Below the pieces are notes generated by a model. It did not search any database. It saw nothing but the letters and a program-made list of their open reading frames with translations, and was not told the DNA's origin. A DNA stretch of 64,000 bases, taken from contig PLBY01000107.1 of NCBI GenBank assembly GCA_003134655.1, positions 149,279 through 213,278 on the forward strand, read 5' to 3'. The position numbers were made by a program, and so were the translations under genes. Source of the stretch: Acidobacteriaceae bacterium (lineage in GTDB: Bacteria; Acidobacteriota; Terriglobia; Terriglobales; Acidobacteriaceae). Below are positions 56,092 through 64,000 of this stretch, in pieces (positions within the stretch are counted from its first letter, which is position 1; every line of letters begins with the position of its first letter).

Positions 56092-59000
56092 ATGAGCCGT
56101 TCCACTTCTTCTGCGTTCAGCAGCGTTTCGCTTCTTGTCTGCATCATCCTCTCAACGGTCCTGGCCCATGCACAATATCGAACCTCGATTCAGGGCGTGG
56201 TGACCGATGCCACCGGAGCAGTGGTTCCAGGCGCCACCCTCACGCTGACCAATCCCGCAACCGGCCAGAAACAGGTTCGCGTCAGCAATGATGACGGTGT
56301 GTTCAACTTCAACGCGCTGGCCGCCGCGCGCTTCCGGTTGGAAGTGGAAAGGGACGGCTTTGCGAAGAAAGTCATCGACAATATCCAACTGATTCCCGAG
56401 CAGCCCAACGCGCTCAACGTGCAGCTCGCGATCGGCGGTGCATCGACGACGGTGAACGTCGATGCTTCGGCGTTGCCTGCTCTGGATACCGAAACCGCTT
56501 CCGTCAATGGTGTCGTGACCGACAACCAAATCCAGCACATGCCTTCGTTCGGACGTGACGTCTTCCAACTCATCCAGTTGGCGCCGGGCGTCTTCGGCGA
56601 CGGCGCGCAGGGAAGTGGTGGTGGCAGCCAGAATCTTCCCGGCAGTCAGGGCCCCGGTGCAACCGGCGGCAGCAACGGCATTTTTCAGACGGAAAATGGA
56701 CCGCAGGCCGTAGCCCGCGGCGGGCAGTATGAAAACAACGGCATTTTGGTCGACGGTATCAGCACCACCAGCGCCGTGTGGGGCGGAACTACCATCATTA
56801 CCCCCTCGGAAGATTCTGTGGAAAGCGTAAAAGTCGTCTCCAATGGCTATGACGCCGAAAGTGGCCGTTTCAGTGGCGCCCAGATTCAAGTCACTTCCAA
56901 GAGCGGCACCAACCAGTACCATGGCAGCGCCTTCTTTACGGCTCACCGTCCCGGATTGGACGCTTATCAGCGCTTCAACGGCTCGGGCAATTCCGTGCAA
57001 AGGGACGACAACTTTTTCGATCAGTTTGGCGGCAGCGTCGGCGGCCCGATCTGGAAGAATAAGATCTTCGCCTTCTTCAACTATGAGACGGTGCGCAGCC
57101 CCGCGGCCCAGACCAACATTAGCAATGGCTGGTACGACACCTCAACTTTCGACTCCTCCGCACCTACCGGAAGCATCGCCGCGACCTATCTCGGGTTTCC
57201 CGGTTCTGGTGTCGTCAGTCGGGGCATTAATTCTTCCGCTTGCAGCGACGCCGGCCTTACGGAAGGTGTAAACTGCCACGCGATCGCGGGGGCGGGCTTG
57301 GACATCGGTCGCCCTCTCACTGTAGGTTTGGGCCAGCAGGATCTTGGCTGGCAGAGTGCCAACAATCCTGGCACCGGCGGTGACGGCCTCGGCGGAGCCA
57401 ACAACTTGGATGGCGTGGCCGACATCGCGAACTTCATCACGGCCAGTTCGAGCAACTATTCCAAGGCCCAGTACAACGGCCGCCTCGATGCTGATGTTAC
57501 CAAGAATGATCGGATCGGCTTTACCATTTACTGGGTTCCCCAGTCCACCAACTCCCTCAACGGCCCCGCGCGTCAGTACAATTTCTTCCATCACTCCCAA
57601 ATCAATGAGGCGTACTCCGCTATCTGGAACCACACCTTCTCGTCCAGCTTCCTCAACGAAGCTCGCGTGAATGCCGCCGGATGGCACTGGAACGAAATCA
57701 CCTCCAATCCGCAGTCCCCGGTTGGGCTTCCTTCGGATAACATCGATAAGATCGGCAGCATTTCAATCGAATCTTTTGGACCAAACGTCGGCACCATACT
57801 GAATCAGTGGACCTACAGCTACAAGGATGTCGCTACCAAGATCATCGGAAACCACACCATCAAGTTCGGTGGTGAACTCACGCGCCTCTTTTACCTGAAC
57901 GAGTGCACCGGTTGCGGCGTTCCCAATTACAACTTCTACAACATCTGGGACTTCCTCAACGATGCGCCGCACAACGAAGGGGGAGGCTTTAATCCGAACA
58001 CCGGATTTCCGAGCACCCAGCGCCAGGACGACCGCGAGAACCTTTGGGGCTTCTTCGTGCAGGATGACTTCAAGCTCCGCCCGAACCTGACGCTTAACCT
58101 GGGACTGCGCTACTCCTACTTCAGTCCACTGTCTTCCAAACAGAACAACATGCTTAGGGCCACTCCGGGCGCGGGAGCGAACTTTGTCACCGGACTGACC
58201 GTCGCGAAGGGAAATTCCTGGAACGCGCAGAAAGCTAACTTCGGCCCCGAACTCGGTTTTGCCTGGAGTCCGTCTCGGTTCAACAACAAGCTCGTGGTCC
58301 GCGGCGGTTATGGTTTGAATTACAACCAGGAAGAGATCGCGATTTCGGCGAATATTCAGGGAAACCCTGGGTTGGTCGTGTTCCCGAGCTTGAGTTCATC
58401 CGCGCCGGACTCGATTAATCCCAGCATTATCTACGCCGTTTCGTCGGACCCGCACAACCTCAATGGCTATCCGTCGAACCCGAACACAATTTCGCCCTTT
58501 GGTGCGAATGGACTGCCAACAACCGGCTCGGTTGGCGTCAGCATCTTCCCCACGAACCTCCCGACGATGTTTACCCATCACTACTCGCTCGATACTCAAT
58601 ACGATCTGGGGCACCAGTTCGTAGCGACTTTGGGATACCAGGGGAGCTTGTCGCGGAACGCCTACTTCCACGCGAACCCGAACGCTATCGCTGCGGCCAA
58701 CGGCTATGCCCTGAACCCCCAGATCGGTGGCGGGGACTATTGGGGCGTTAACGGCAGTGGCAACTACAACGCCTTACTGGCGGAATTGAAGCACCAGTTC
58801 TCGCACCAGTTCATGGCGGATACTCAATTCACTTGGGCCAAGAGCTTGGATACCAGTTCCGCGCCTTACACGGAACAGATCTACGCCTTTAGCCCTGCCG
58901 CCAATTACGGACCCTCGGACTACAACGTCGCCAAGGCCTTCAAACTTTATGGCATGTGGCAGCCGGTCTTCTTCCACGGCAACCGAGCTTGGGTGGAAAA

Positions 59001-59547
59001 AATAGCAGGCGGCTGGTCGCTCAGCGGCATCTTCAACTGGCATTCCGGATTCCCCTGGACTCCGTTGGTGAATGTGGTGGCCCCTGGTGGCGGCGGAAGC
59101 CTCTATTGCTCCAATTGCGGTTATTCAACGTTGGTTCCGTTTTACCTTGGCGGCGCGGGCACCAGCACCAACAACGATCAGTTCAAGACCGGTTCGAACT
59201 ATCCCAAAGGTGGAGCCGCGTATTTCACGGCTCCAGCCTACACCGCCTACACTGGTTCTGCGTACGGCAACGCGAATCCTCAGAGCGGTCCCATTCGCAA
59301 CTACCTCACTGGCCCTGGGTACAGGGACGTGGATGTCACGTTAGCGAAAGCCTTTGGCCTGCCGACCATGCCGGTACTGGGTGAAAGCGCTAAGTTCGAG
59401 TTTCGAATGGACATCTACAATCTGTTCAACAACTTGAACTTTAACCCGACGAGCATCTCGAACAACATCGCCAACTCGAACTTCGGCGCGGCTCAGTCTG
59501 CTCTGGCTGCCCGCACCATCACGTTGACGGCACGGTTCAGCTTCTAG
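56092..59547 (+). CDS. Oar-like TonB-dependent receptor of the glucan locus
   Basis: 1,151 residues, intact; GGGAGG precedes the ATG. It has a signal peptide (LLVCIILSTVLAHAQ), a carboxypeptidase-regulatory-like domain (about 28-115: IQGVVTDATGAVVPGATLTLTNPATGQ), a plug domain (MPSFGRDVFQLIQLAPGVFG; GGQYENNGILVDGIST) and a large barrel ending in ARTITLTARFSF with C-terminal Phe. No TonB-box-bearing extension is evident, as usual in this group. Such receptors are the Acidobacteriota counterpart of SusC. Its promoter carries a LacI-type operator, and its neighbours are GH3 and GH144-like enzymes, so the likely cargo is a glucan oligosaccharide. Confidence 0.92.
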   Translation: MSRSTSSAFSSVSLLVCIILSTVLAHAQYRTSIQGVVTDATGAVVPGATLTLTNPATGQKQVRVSNDDGVFNFNALAAARFRLEVERDGFAKKVIDNIQLIPEQPNALNVQLAIGGASTTVNVDASALPALDTETASVNGVVTDNQIQHMPSFGRDVFQLIQLAPGVFGDGAQGSGGGSQNLPGSQGPGATGGSNGIFQTENGPQAVARGGQYENNGILVDGISTTSAVWGGTTIITPSEDSVESVKVVSNGYDAESGRFSGAQIQVTSKSGTNQYHGSAFFTAHRPGLDAYQRFNGSGNSVQRDDNFFDQFGGSVGGPIWKNKIFAFFNYETVRSPAAQTNISNGWYDTSTFDSSAPTGSIAATYLGFPGSGVVSRGINSSACSDAGLTEGVNCHAIAGAGLDIGRPLTVGLGQQDLGWQSANNPGTGGDGLGGANNLDGVADIANFITASSSNYSKAQYNGRLDADVTKNDRIGFTIYWVPQSTNSLNGPARQYNFFHHSQINEAYSAIWNHTFSSSFLNEARVNAAGWHWNEITSNPQSPVGLPSDNIDKIGSISIESFGPNVGTILNQWTYSYKDVATKIIGNHTIKFGGELTRLFYLNECTGCGVPNYNFYNIWDFLNDAPHNEGGGFNPNTGFPSTQRQDDRENLWGFFVQDDFKLRPNLTLNLGLRYSYFSPLSSKQNNMLRATPGAGANFVTGLTVAKGNSWNAQKANFGPELGFAWSPSRFNNKLVVRGGYGLNYNQEEIAISANIQGNPGLVVFPSLSSSAPDSINPSIIYAVSSDPHNLNGYPSNPNTISPFGANGLPTTGSVGVSIFPTNLPTMFTHHYSLDTQYDLGHQFVATLGYQGSLSRNAYFHANPNAIAAANGYALNPQIGGGDYWGVNGSGNYNALLAELKHQFSHQFMADTQFTWAKSLDTSSAPYTEQIYAFSPAANYGPSDYNVAKAFKLYGMWQPVFFHGNRAWVEKIAGGWSLSGIFNWHSGFPWTPLVNVVAPGGGGSLYCSNCGYSTLVPFYLGGAGTSTNNDQFKTGSNYPKGGAAYFTAPAYTAYTGSAYGNANPQSGPIRNYLTGPGYRDVDVTLAKAFGLPTMPVLGESAKFEFRMDIYNLFNNLNFNPTSISNNIANSNFGAAQSALAARTITLTARFSF

Positions 59548-59581
59548 ACCAAAGTGTGCTTCCGGATGGAAGCCTCCGAAC

Positions 59582-59626
59582 CACGCTGCCGCGGAATGAA
59601 CAACCGGTTCATTCTGCGGCAGCGTG
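59582..59626 (+). terminator. Strong hairpin after the receptor gene
   Basis: CACGCTGCCGCGGAATGAAC (59582-59601), loop AACCG, and its complement (59607-59626) pair at 19 of 20 positions. It starts 35 nt after the stop codon. It lacks a clear T-run, so it may work as a terminator or as a 3' stabiliser; it would serve the receptor mRNA. Confidence 0.6.
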
Positions 59627-59691
59627 TCATTCTCTGTGCGGAATTCTCGGCGCGTCAGCCGCCAAAGACTAAGGGTAGGAAGTAATTCAAT

Positions 59692-61006
59692 TCACGCGGC
59701 CTGAAACCCGGCTTTTTCCATCCCACGCTGCGCCTCTTTATTCTTCATGAACGTGTTCCAGATGAATCCCGTGCGCAGATTCTCCGCCATCACCATCGTG
59801 ATCTCCAGATCGATCCCCAGCACGTCCGGGTTGTACCACTTGGTCAGCGGGTTGAAGGCATCGACAAATCCATAACGCCCCCACGCTTTCGGATATCGCT
59901 CCCTGATGGTTCGCAGAACCAGCATGCACTCCGGAGTGAGGAACGGCAGGGAGCCGCCAGCCGCGCATGGGACCACACTTCCATCCAGTTTTCCCAACCG
60001 CGGAGGCCCGCCCCACGCCTGGTATCCCGCCGCCGAGTCCGACGCCGTGATGCCCCACAGGTGGTCGCTGTAGTCAGGAAACTCCTCCAGCAGCGAAAGG
60101 CAGAACATCTTATGTGCCGCCGTTCGCCTTCACCGAGTTCTCAAAATAGTTGGCGTACGCGTCGCGCTTGCCCCGGAAATCGAACCACGCTTGCGAGTAC
60201 TGATGCGTGAACAGCGGATCATTCCCTGAGATGTATTCCAGCCCTTGAAACTTGACCGTCGGCCGCGTCCACGCCTTCCACGTTTCTGCCGGGACCGGAT
60301 GCGTCGGCGACCCCAGAGCCAGCAGGTAGATCATCATGAGTTCGCAATAGTGCTCCCACCGCGCATCCAGGAACCCCGACTCAGGATGCCAACCCATCGA
60401 AAACGTCTTGCCACCATTCAACATCCAGGGCCAGTCCACTCGCTCGTAGATCTTGGTCGCCAGATCCTGAATTTCCGCGTCCGCAAAGTGTTGCCGCGCC
60501 GTCAACACCCCACAAGGCAGAAGGGAAGTGTCGATCGACGAGATCTCACACTTCCACTGCCGCTCGCCGCTGTTCATGTCAATAGAGTGGTAGTAAAACC
60601 CATGCTCGTGTGGCAGTTTCTGCCACAGGAACCGGAGAGTGCCCCGCACGCGCTCGACGATCTCGGCTTTCTTCCTGTAGCCGCGCGTCTCGCCGATGCA
60701 AAGCCCCGAAAGCCCAAAACCGGTCGCCGCGATGCTGGCAATCGTATGCGTGTCCTTGCCCTGCGCCTGCGCGCGATCCTTCACCTGGCCCGACGTGCCA
60801 GCCTCGTTCCAGAAAAACTCGAACGCGGTCCGTTCGATCTCATCCAGCAGCCCGTCGTCCGAACCGTGGTAAGGGACCGCCGCAGGCTCCACAAATCCCC
60901 GTTGTTCTTCTGCCCATCCGACAAGAGGGAAGACTGGAACGCATGCGACTCCCAACACCGCACCGCGCAGCAGGTCTCGCCGGGTAAACTGTGCTTTCGT
61001 CCTCAT
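59692..61006 (-). pseudogene. PF10091 (GH144-like) glucanase with Tat signal, frameshifted
   Basis: From the ATG at 61006 there is a twin-arginine signal (FTRRDLLRGAVLGVACVPVF). The frame reads FEFFWNEA, ISSIDTSLLPCGVLTARQHF and GWHPESGFLDARWEHYCELMMIYLLALGS, then breaks at 60116-60122: it ends NSVKANGGT-stop, while the next frame continues AHKMFCLSLLEEFPDYSDHLWGITASDSAAGYQAWGGPP to 59692. Removing one G from the CGGCGGC run restores NSVKANAAHKMFC. WGITASDS and YQAWGGPP are hallmarks of the PF10091 family, which includes GH144 endo-beta-1,2-glucanases. Either the gene is broken or the base is an assembly error. It lies beside the receptor and GH3 genes. Confidence 0.85.
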
Positions 61007-61178
61007 GAATCCGTCACCGTTGCCTTTCTTTCGTATGAGATGATGACCGTTCGCCTTTTGCTGCACATACTTGCTCCGGAGTTGCCCCAGAATTTTCGAC
61101 TCGCCGCCACACCGCGTACAATATCCTTTTGCACTCGAACACATTGGTCCTGAAAGCACCGTCCGGAAAGAGGCTCGC

Positions 61179-62039
61179 ATGACGACCACTCACCAACCTC
61201 GGCCGCAAGTCACGGCAGAACTCCCCGCCGTCCCGCTCACCACCGAAGGCTACAGCGTCCTCCATCAGATGATGCGCCTCCGCTGGCCTGCCTGGCGAGC
61301 CCTGCCCGCAGGCGAAAAATCGGCCGTCGCCAAAGAAGCCTCCGAAGCCCTCGCCGCCATGGAGAAGAACTCTGCCGGCCAGTCGGCCCTGTTCTCGCTC
61401 ATCGGCCACAAGGGCGACCTCATGCTGATCCACTTCCGCGAATCGTTCGCCGATCTCAACCAGGCCGAACTCCAGCTCGCCAATCTGCGCCTCAGCGATT
61501 ATCTCGAGCCCACGACGTCCTACCTTTCCATCATCGAACTTGGACTCTACGATTCCACGCTGAAAATCTACAAGGAACTGACCGACCAGGGAATCGAGCC
61601 CCATTCTGACCAGTGGAAAGCCGAAATCGAGTGCAAGCTGAACCGCCATCGCGAAGCCATGCGCCCGCGCCTCTATCCTGAGATCCCGGCACAGCGCTAC
61701 GCCTGCTTCTATCCCATGGACCGCCGCCGTGGCGAAAACAAGAACTGGTACAAACTCCCCATCGAAGAACGCGCCCGCCAGATGAGCGACCACGGACTCA
61801 TCGGCCGCCGCTACGCTGGAGAAGTCAAACAGATCATCAGCGGCTCCATCGGCTTCGACGACTGGGAGTGGGGCGTCGACCTCTTTGCCGACGAACCCCT
61901 GGTCTTCAAAAAGCTGATCTACGAAATGCGCTTCGACGAAGTCAGCGCCGTCTACGCCCTGTTCGGCCATTTCTACGTGGGCGTGCGAGTCCCCGCAATC
62001 CAGCTGGATAAACTGCTGGCCGGTGAGTTGCCCAAGTGA
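61179..62039 (+). CDS. hemQ: Coproheme decarboxylase (HemQ/ChdC)
   Basis: 286 residues from the ATG at 61179 (GGAAAGAGG upstream; the ATG at 61071 adds an implausible leader). It belongs to the chlorite-dismutase-like family. The hallmark CFYPMDRRRGENKNWYKLPIEER includes the reactive Tyr (about Y178), and QMSDHGLIGRRYAGEV holds the proximal heme-binding His (about H205). It should convert coproheme to heme b by two decarboxylations, the last step of the coproporphyrin-dependent route. The N-terminal 25 residues are an extra, probably flexible, segment. It is divergent from the frameshifted glucanase and 112 nt before the AhpD-like gene. Confidence 0.9.
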   Translation: MTTTHQPRPQVTAELPAVPLTTEGYSVLHQMMRLRWPAWRALPAGEKSAVAKEASEALAAMEKNSAGQSALFSLIGHKGDLMLIHFRESFADLNQAELQLANLRLSDYLEPTTSYLSIIELGLYDSTLKIYKELTDQGIEPHSDQWKAEIECKLNRHREAMRPRLYPEIPAQRYACFYPMDRRRGENKNWYKLPIEERARQMSDHGLIGRRYAGEVKQIISGSIGFDDWEWGVDLFADEPLVFKKLIYEMRFDEVSAVYALFGHFYVGVRVPAIQLDKLLAGELPK

Positions 62040-62042
62040 CAT

Positions 62043-62138
62043 GTTTCAAGATTTCAAAGTTGTAACGTTTCAAAGTTCCAAGATTGGTAGAGGATTAACC
62101 GGGGACGCTGAAACGTTGGAACCTTGAAACTTTGAAAC
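62043..62138. repeat. GTTTCAAAG-type inverted repeat
   Basis: Left copies GTTTCAAGATTTCAAAGTT and GTTTCAAAGTTCCAAG (62043-62082) face right copies CGTTGGAACCTTGAAAC and TTTGAAAC (about 62113-62138). GTTTCAAAGTT pairs perfectly with AACTTTGAAAC. It fills most of the gap between hemQ and the AhpD-like gene. Similar heptad-like GTTTCAA repeats are recalled from Acidobacteriota intergenic DNA. Confidence 0.55.
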
Positions 62139-62151
62139 CTGGAGCCCTTTC

Positions 62152-62547
62152 ATGTCCACGCTAGGCCTAATCGAGTACAAAGACGCCACCCCCGAAGTCC
62201 GCGCCATTTACGACGACATCATGGCGACCCGCAAGACTGACTGGATTAACAATTTCTGGAAGGCCATCGCCCACGATCCCGCCACCCTGAAGCGTACTTG
62301 GGAAGACATCAAACAGATCATGGCCCCCGGCGCCCTCGATCCGTTGACCAAAGAGCTCATTTACGTCGCCGTGAGCGTCACCAACCAGTGTCACTACTGC
62401 ATCGCGTCCCACACCGCGTCCGCGCAAAAGAAAGGCATGACCGACGCCATGTTCAAAGAATTAATGGCGGTCGTCGGCATGGCCAACGAAACCAACAAAA
62501 TGGTTACGGGATATCAGGTCGAGATCGACCCACAATTCAAGAAATAA
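62152..62547 (+). CDS. Carboxymuconolactone-decarboxylase/AhpD-like protein
   Basis: 131 residues forming one CMD domain; GGAG precedes the ATG. The redox motif is present: NQCHYCIASHT with C80, C83 and H87, the CxxC plus His pattern of AhpD-like alkylhydroperoxide reductase partners. Also typical are LDPLTKELIYVAVSVTNQ and the Lys-rich segment after it. It could take part in peroxide defence, which would suit its place after the heme-synthesis gene. True decarboxylase activity is unlikely given the CxxC. Confidence 0.88.
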   Translation: MSTLGLIEYKDATPEVRAIYDDIMATRKTDWINNFWKAIAHDPATLKRTWEDIKQIMAPGALDPLTKELIYVAVSVTNQCHYCIASHTASAQKKGMTDAMFKELMAVVGMANETNKMVTGYQVEIDPQFKK

Positions 62548-62652
62548 TTCCCCGGAGCCGCCGGCCTCGGCTGTCGGGCCGGAAACCGAATTCTCATTGC
62601 TCGACCAGGTGCTGACGGCGTTATGATGGAAGAAGGTTTGGAGTGCTCCATC

Positions 62653-63081
62653 ATGGGTGCCATACCTTCCGTTCGGAATCGCATTCTCCTGGCCGGTCTG
62701 GCCTTTTCGCTTGTCCTGATTGTCGGATACGGCGCCGACTTATTTCTGGTTCAGCACCCAACTTGGATGTTCGCCGATGATCTGATCATCGCCTTGGGGG
62801 CCGCCGCCGTCGTCTTTTACTACGAGAGGGAACGGAGCCGCATTCTAGCCGAGAGGCTGCGGGTCATCCGCGACATGAATTCGTTCGTCCGGAATGAGTT
62901 GCAGATCCTGTATGCCTGCCTCGAGAATCCAGAAAAGACGCGGGTCTCAACCATAGAACGCAGCGTGGAACGTATCGACTGGGCTCTCCGCGAACTGCTG
63001 CCCGGCACTCCGCCAACCGTTGGCACACCAGTCCATGAGAGCGGCGATCGCGAGCAAGACAATATCAAACGATCCGCCTGA
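62653..63081 (+). CDS. Small membrane protein with a coiled-coil tail
   Basis: 142 residues from the ATG at 62653 (GGAG 10 nt upstream); the ATG at 62623 gives ten more residues without a ribosome-binding site. Two membrane helices (about 10-32 and 42-60) are followed by a charged helix (YYERERSRILAERLRVIRDMNSFVRNELQILYACLENPE) resembling a histidine-kinase dimerisation helix but without a phosphorylatable-His motif. The tail is polar. It could be a scaffold or partner for a sensor protein. Function unknown. Confidence 0.6.
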   Translation: MGAIPSVRNRILLAGLAFSLVLIVGYGADLFLVQHPTWMFADDLIIALGAAAVVFYYERERSRILAERLRVIRDMNSFVRNELQILYACLENPEKTRVSTIERSVERIDWALRELLPGTPPTVGTPVHESGDREQDNIKRSA

Positions 63082-63141
63082 TTCGAACAGCGTGGCGTGA
63101 TCCAATCCAACCATCATCAACTCCGGGCTATCCGGACTTCT

Positions 63142-63537
63142 TCACATGGATTTCTTCGCGGTACCTCTACTTGCAGACTTGCGTGGGCTCTTCCACTCGT
63201 GCGCCTTCATATCTACCCGCCGCCCGCGGAAGCGCACGCCCTCCGACTCCAGCCGCAACCGTTGCTCAATGGCCGAGTCTCCGGTCAGCTTGATCTGACC
63301 GCCTGCTCCCAGAACCCGCTGCCAAGGCAACCCAAATCCACGGCGCAAAGCCGCTGCCACCTGCCGGGCTGCTCCCGGAAACCCCGCCGCCCGCGCGACC
63401 CCGCCATAAGTCGACACCTTCCCGCGCGGAATCGCACGCACCGCCTGCTCGATCCGCAGACGCACCGCTCCAGAATTCTTCTGCTTGGTTTTTCTCGCCA
63501 GAGACCCGCGGCTCTTCCTTCTCACAATACTTTCCAT
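63142..63537 (-). CDS. Alkyltransferase-like (ATL) DNA-repair protein
   Basis: 131 residues from the ATG at 63537; a GTG at 63561 is also possible, and neither has a clear ribosome-binding site. The fold is that of O6-alkylguanine-DNA alkyltransferase (IPRGKVSTYGGVARAAGFPGAARQVAAALR), including the DNA-binding helix and the Tyr and Arg for base flipping. The active-site PCHRV is PWQRV here, Trp72 replacing Cys, so it cannot accept alkyl groups. ATL proteins instead flag alkylated guanine for nucleotide excision repair. Basic extensions at both ends (RRKSRG; RKSASRGTAKKSM) may help DNA binding. Confidence 0.88.
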   Translation of the reverse strand: MESIVRRKSRGSLARKTKQKNSGAVRLRIEQAVRAIPRGKVSTYGGVARAAGFPGAARQVAAALRRGFGLPWQRVLGAGGQIKLTGDSAIEQRLRLESEGVRFRGRRVDMKAHEWKSPRKSASRGTAKKSM

Positions 63538-63611
63538 CCCAAGAGGGCCCGGGTGCCCCACCCTTCTCGCGTTCTTTGCGAGAGGGTGGGGATTTTGACT
63601 GTCCAGCGTAG

Positions 63612-63965
63612 TTACGCTGCCTTGCGGAACGCTTCCAGCGCCTCGTACTCCGAGTTGTGCACTTCAAACACCGTCAGCAGCTTGGTGACCTGCATCAGGT
63701 CTCCCACGCGCTTGGTCAGGTTGGCCAGTTTGATGGTGCCTCCTGCGTTATGCGCCGTCGTATGCAGCGCTACCAGCGTGCCCAGTCCGCCCGAATCGAT
63801 GTAGTTCACTTCGCCCAAGTTGAGCACAATGCGCTTGGCGCCGTCCGCAATGGCCTTCTTCACATCGTCCCGCAGCAGGGACGACTCCTCGCCAAACACA
63901 ATCCGCCCATTGCATTCGATGGCCAGAATCCCGTCCACCGTTCTCTTCGTCAGCTTTAGTTGCAT
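63612..63965 (-). CDS. STAS-domain anti-sigma-factor antagonist-like protein
   Basis: 117 residues, one STAS domain; GAGAGAGGG precedes the ATG directly. The motif NYIDSGGLGTLVALH contains the conserved Ser58 that is phosphorylated in SpoIIAA/RsbV-type proteins, and KLANLTKRVGDLMQVTKLLTVFEVHNSEYEAL matches the C-terminal helix region. Such proteins release a sigma factor by binding an anti-sigma kinase when unphosphorylated. The partner kinase is not in the window. It follows no operon partner here; the next gene on this strand is the ATL gene 74 nt away. Confidence 0.92.
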   Translation of the reverse strand: MQLKLTKRTVDGILAIECNGRIVFGEESSLLRDDVKKAIADGAKRIVLNLGEVNYIDSGGLGTLVALHTTAHNAGGTIKLANLTKRVGDLMQVTKLLTVFEVHNSEYEALEAFRKAA

Positions 63966-64000
63966 CCCTCTCTCCTCTGCGGCCGCGTTAAGAAGTCCAC

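Noticed and set aside
59692-60108. Separate small gene at the end of the GH144-like region
   Set aside because: It is the C-terminal third of the PF10091 enzyme in a shifted frame, with no ribosome-binding site of its own.

Overview
The window looks like chromosomal DNA from a GC-rich Acidobacteriota (Terriglobia/Koribacter-like) bacterium. The call rests on gene content, not on a database search: Oar-type TonB-dependent receptors with an N-terminal carboxypeptidase-regulatory-like domain and a C-terminal Phe, a CadC-like winged-helix/TolB-propeller protein, giant SBBP-repeat and choice-of-anchor-D surface proteins, a secretin carrying a cohesin-like domain, and intergenic palindromic repeats of the kind common in that phylum. 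No prophage or intact insertion sequence was seen. There is one MITE-like element and a few gene relics.

Layout. 0-3.4 kb: histidine utilisation genes (hutI cut by the window edge, hutU) with a GH10 xylanase on the opposite strand between them. 3.4-15.4 kb: a kinase relic, two secreted enzymes of unclear specificity, a frameshifted Oar-like receptor and a frameshifted FG-GAP/Ig-like surface protein. 15.4-19.3 kb: a MITE-like element, then a type II secretion/type IV pilus gene set (secretin with cohesin-like domain plus two pseudopilins). 19.6-24.1 kb: smpB, a vapBC toxin-antitoxin pair that appears to be read from a leaderless promoter-operator, an Smr-domain protein, an AsmA-like protein and a membrane protein. 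24.1-28.3 kb: divergent M1 and M17 aminopeptidases, then tRNA-Phe(GAA).

28.9-46.6 kb is a dense signalling island: a receiver protein, a receiver-GGDEF diguanylate cyclase, a MASE1 hybrid kinase with Hpt, a PAS kinase with receiver, a receiver-PilZ protein, an NtrC-type sigma-54 activator, a PAS-GGDEF-EAL protein, a single receiver and a NarL-type regulator whose receiver lacks its phospho-acceptor. A 1.4-kDa-scale count of about 1,430 residues is encoded by the SBBP/anchor-D surface gene in the middle of the island. The PAS kinase and the PAS-GGDEF-EAL protein share the same membrane/PAS input module, so one signal may feed both phosphorelay and cyclic-di-GMP outputs.

46.6-52.1 kb: a PAS relic behind a perfect CRP-like palindrome, a YceI protein, a lysine-rich basic protein, the winged-helix/propeller protein and a Sel1-repeat protein. 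52.1-61.0 kb looks like a glucan-use locus: GH3 beta-glucosidase, divergent LacI regulator, Oar-like receptor and a Tat-exported PF10091/GH144-like enzyme (frameshifted). Near-identical 11-bp motifs lie in the GH3 and receptor promoters. The gene set resembles known beta-1,2-glucan loci. 61.2-64 kb: hemQ, an AhpD-like protein, a small membrane protein, an alkyltransferase-like protein and a STAS protein.

Three long extracytoplasmic genes carry single frameshifts. Whether these are real lesions or assembly errors cannot be told from the sequence.
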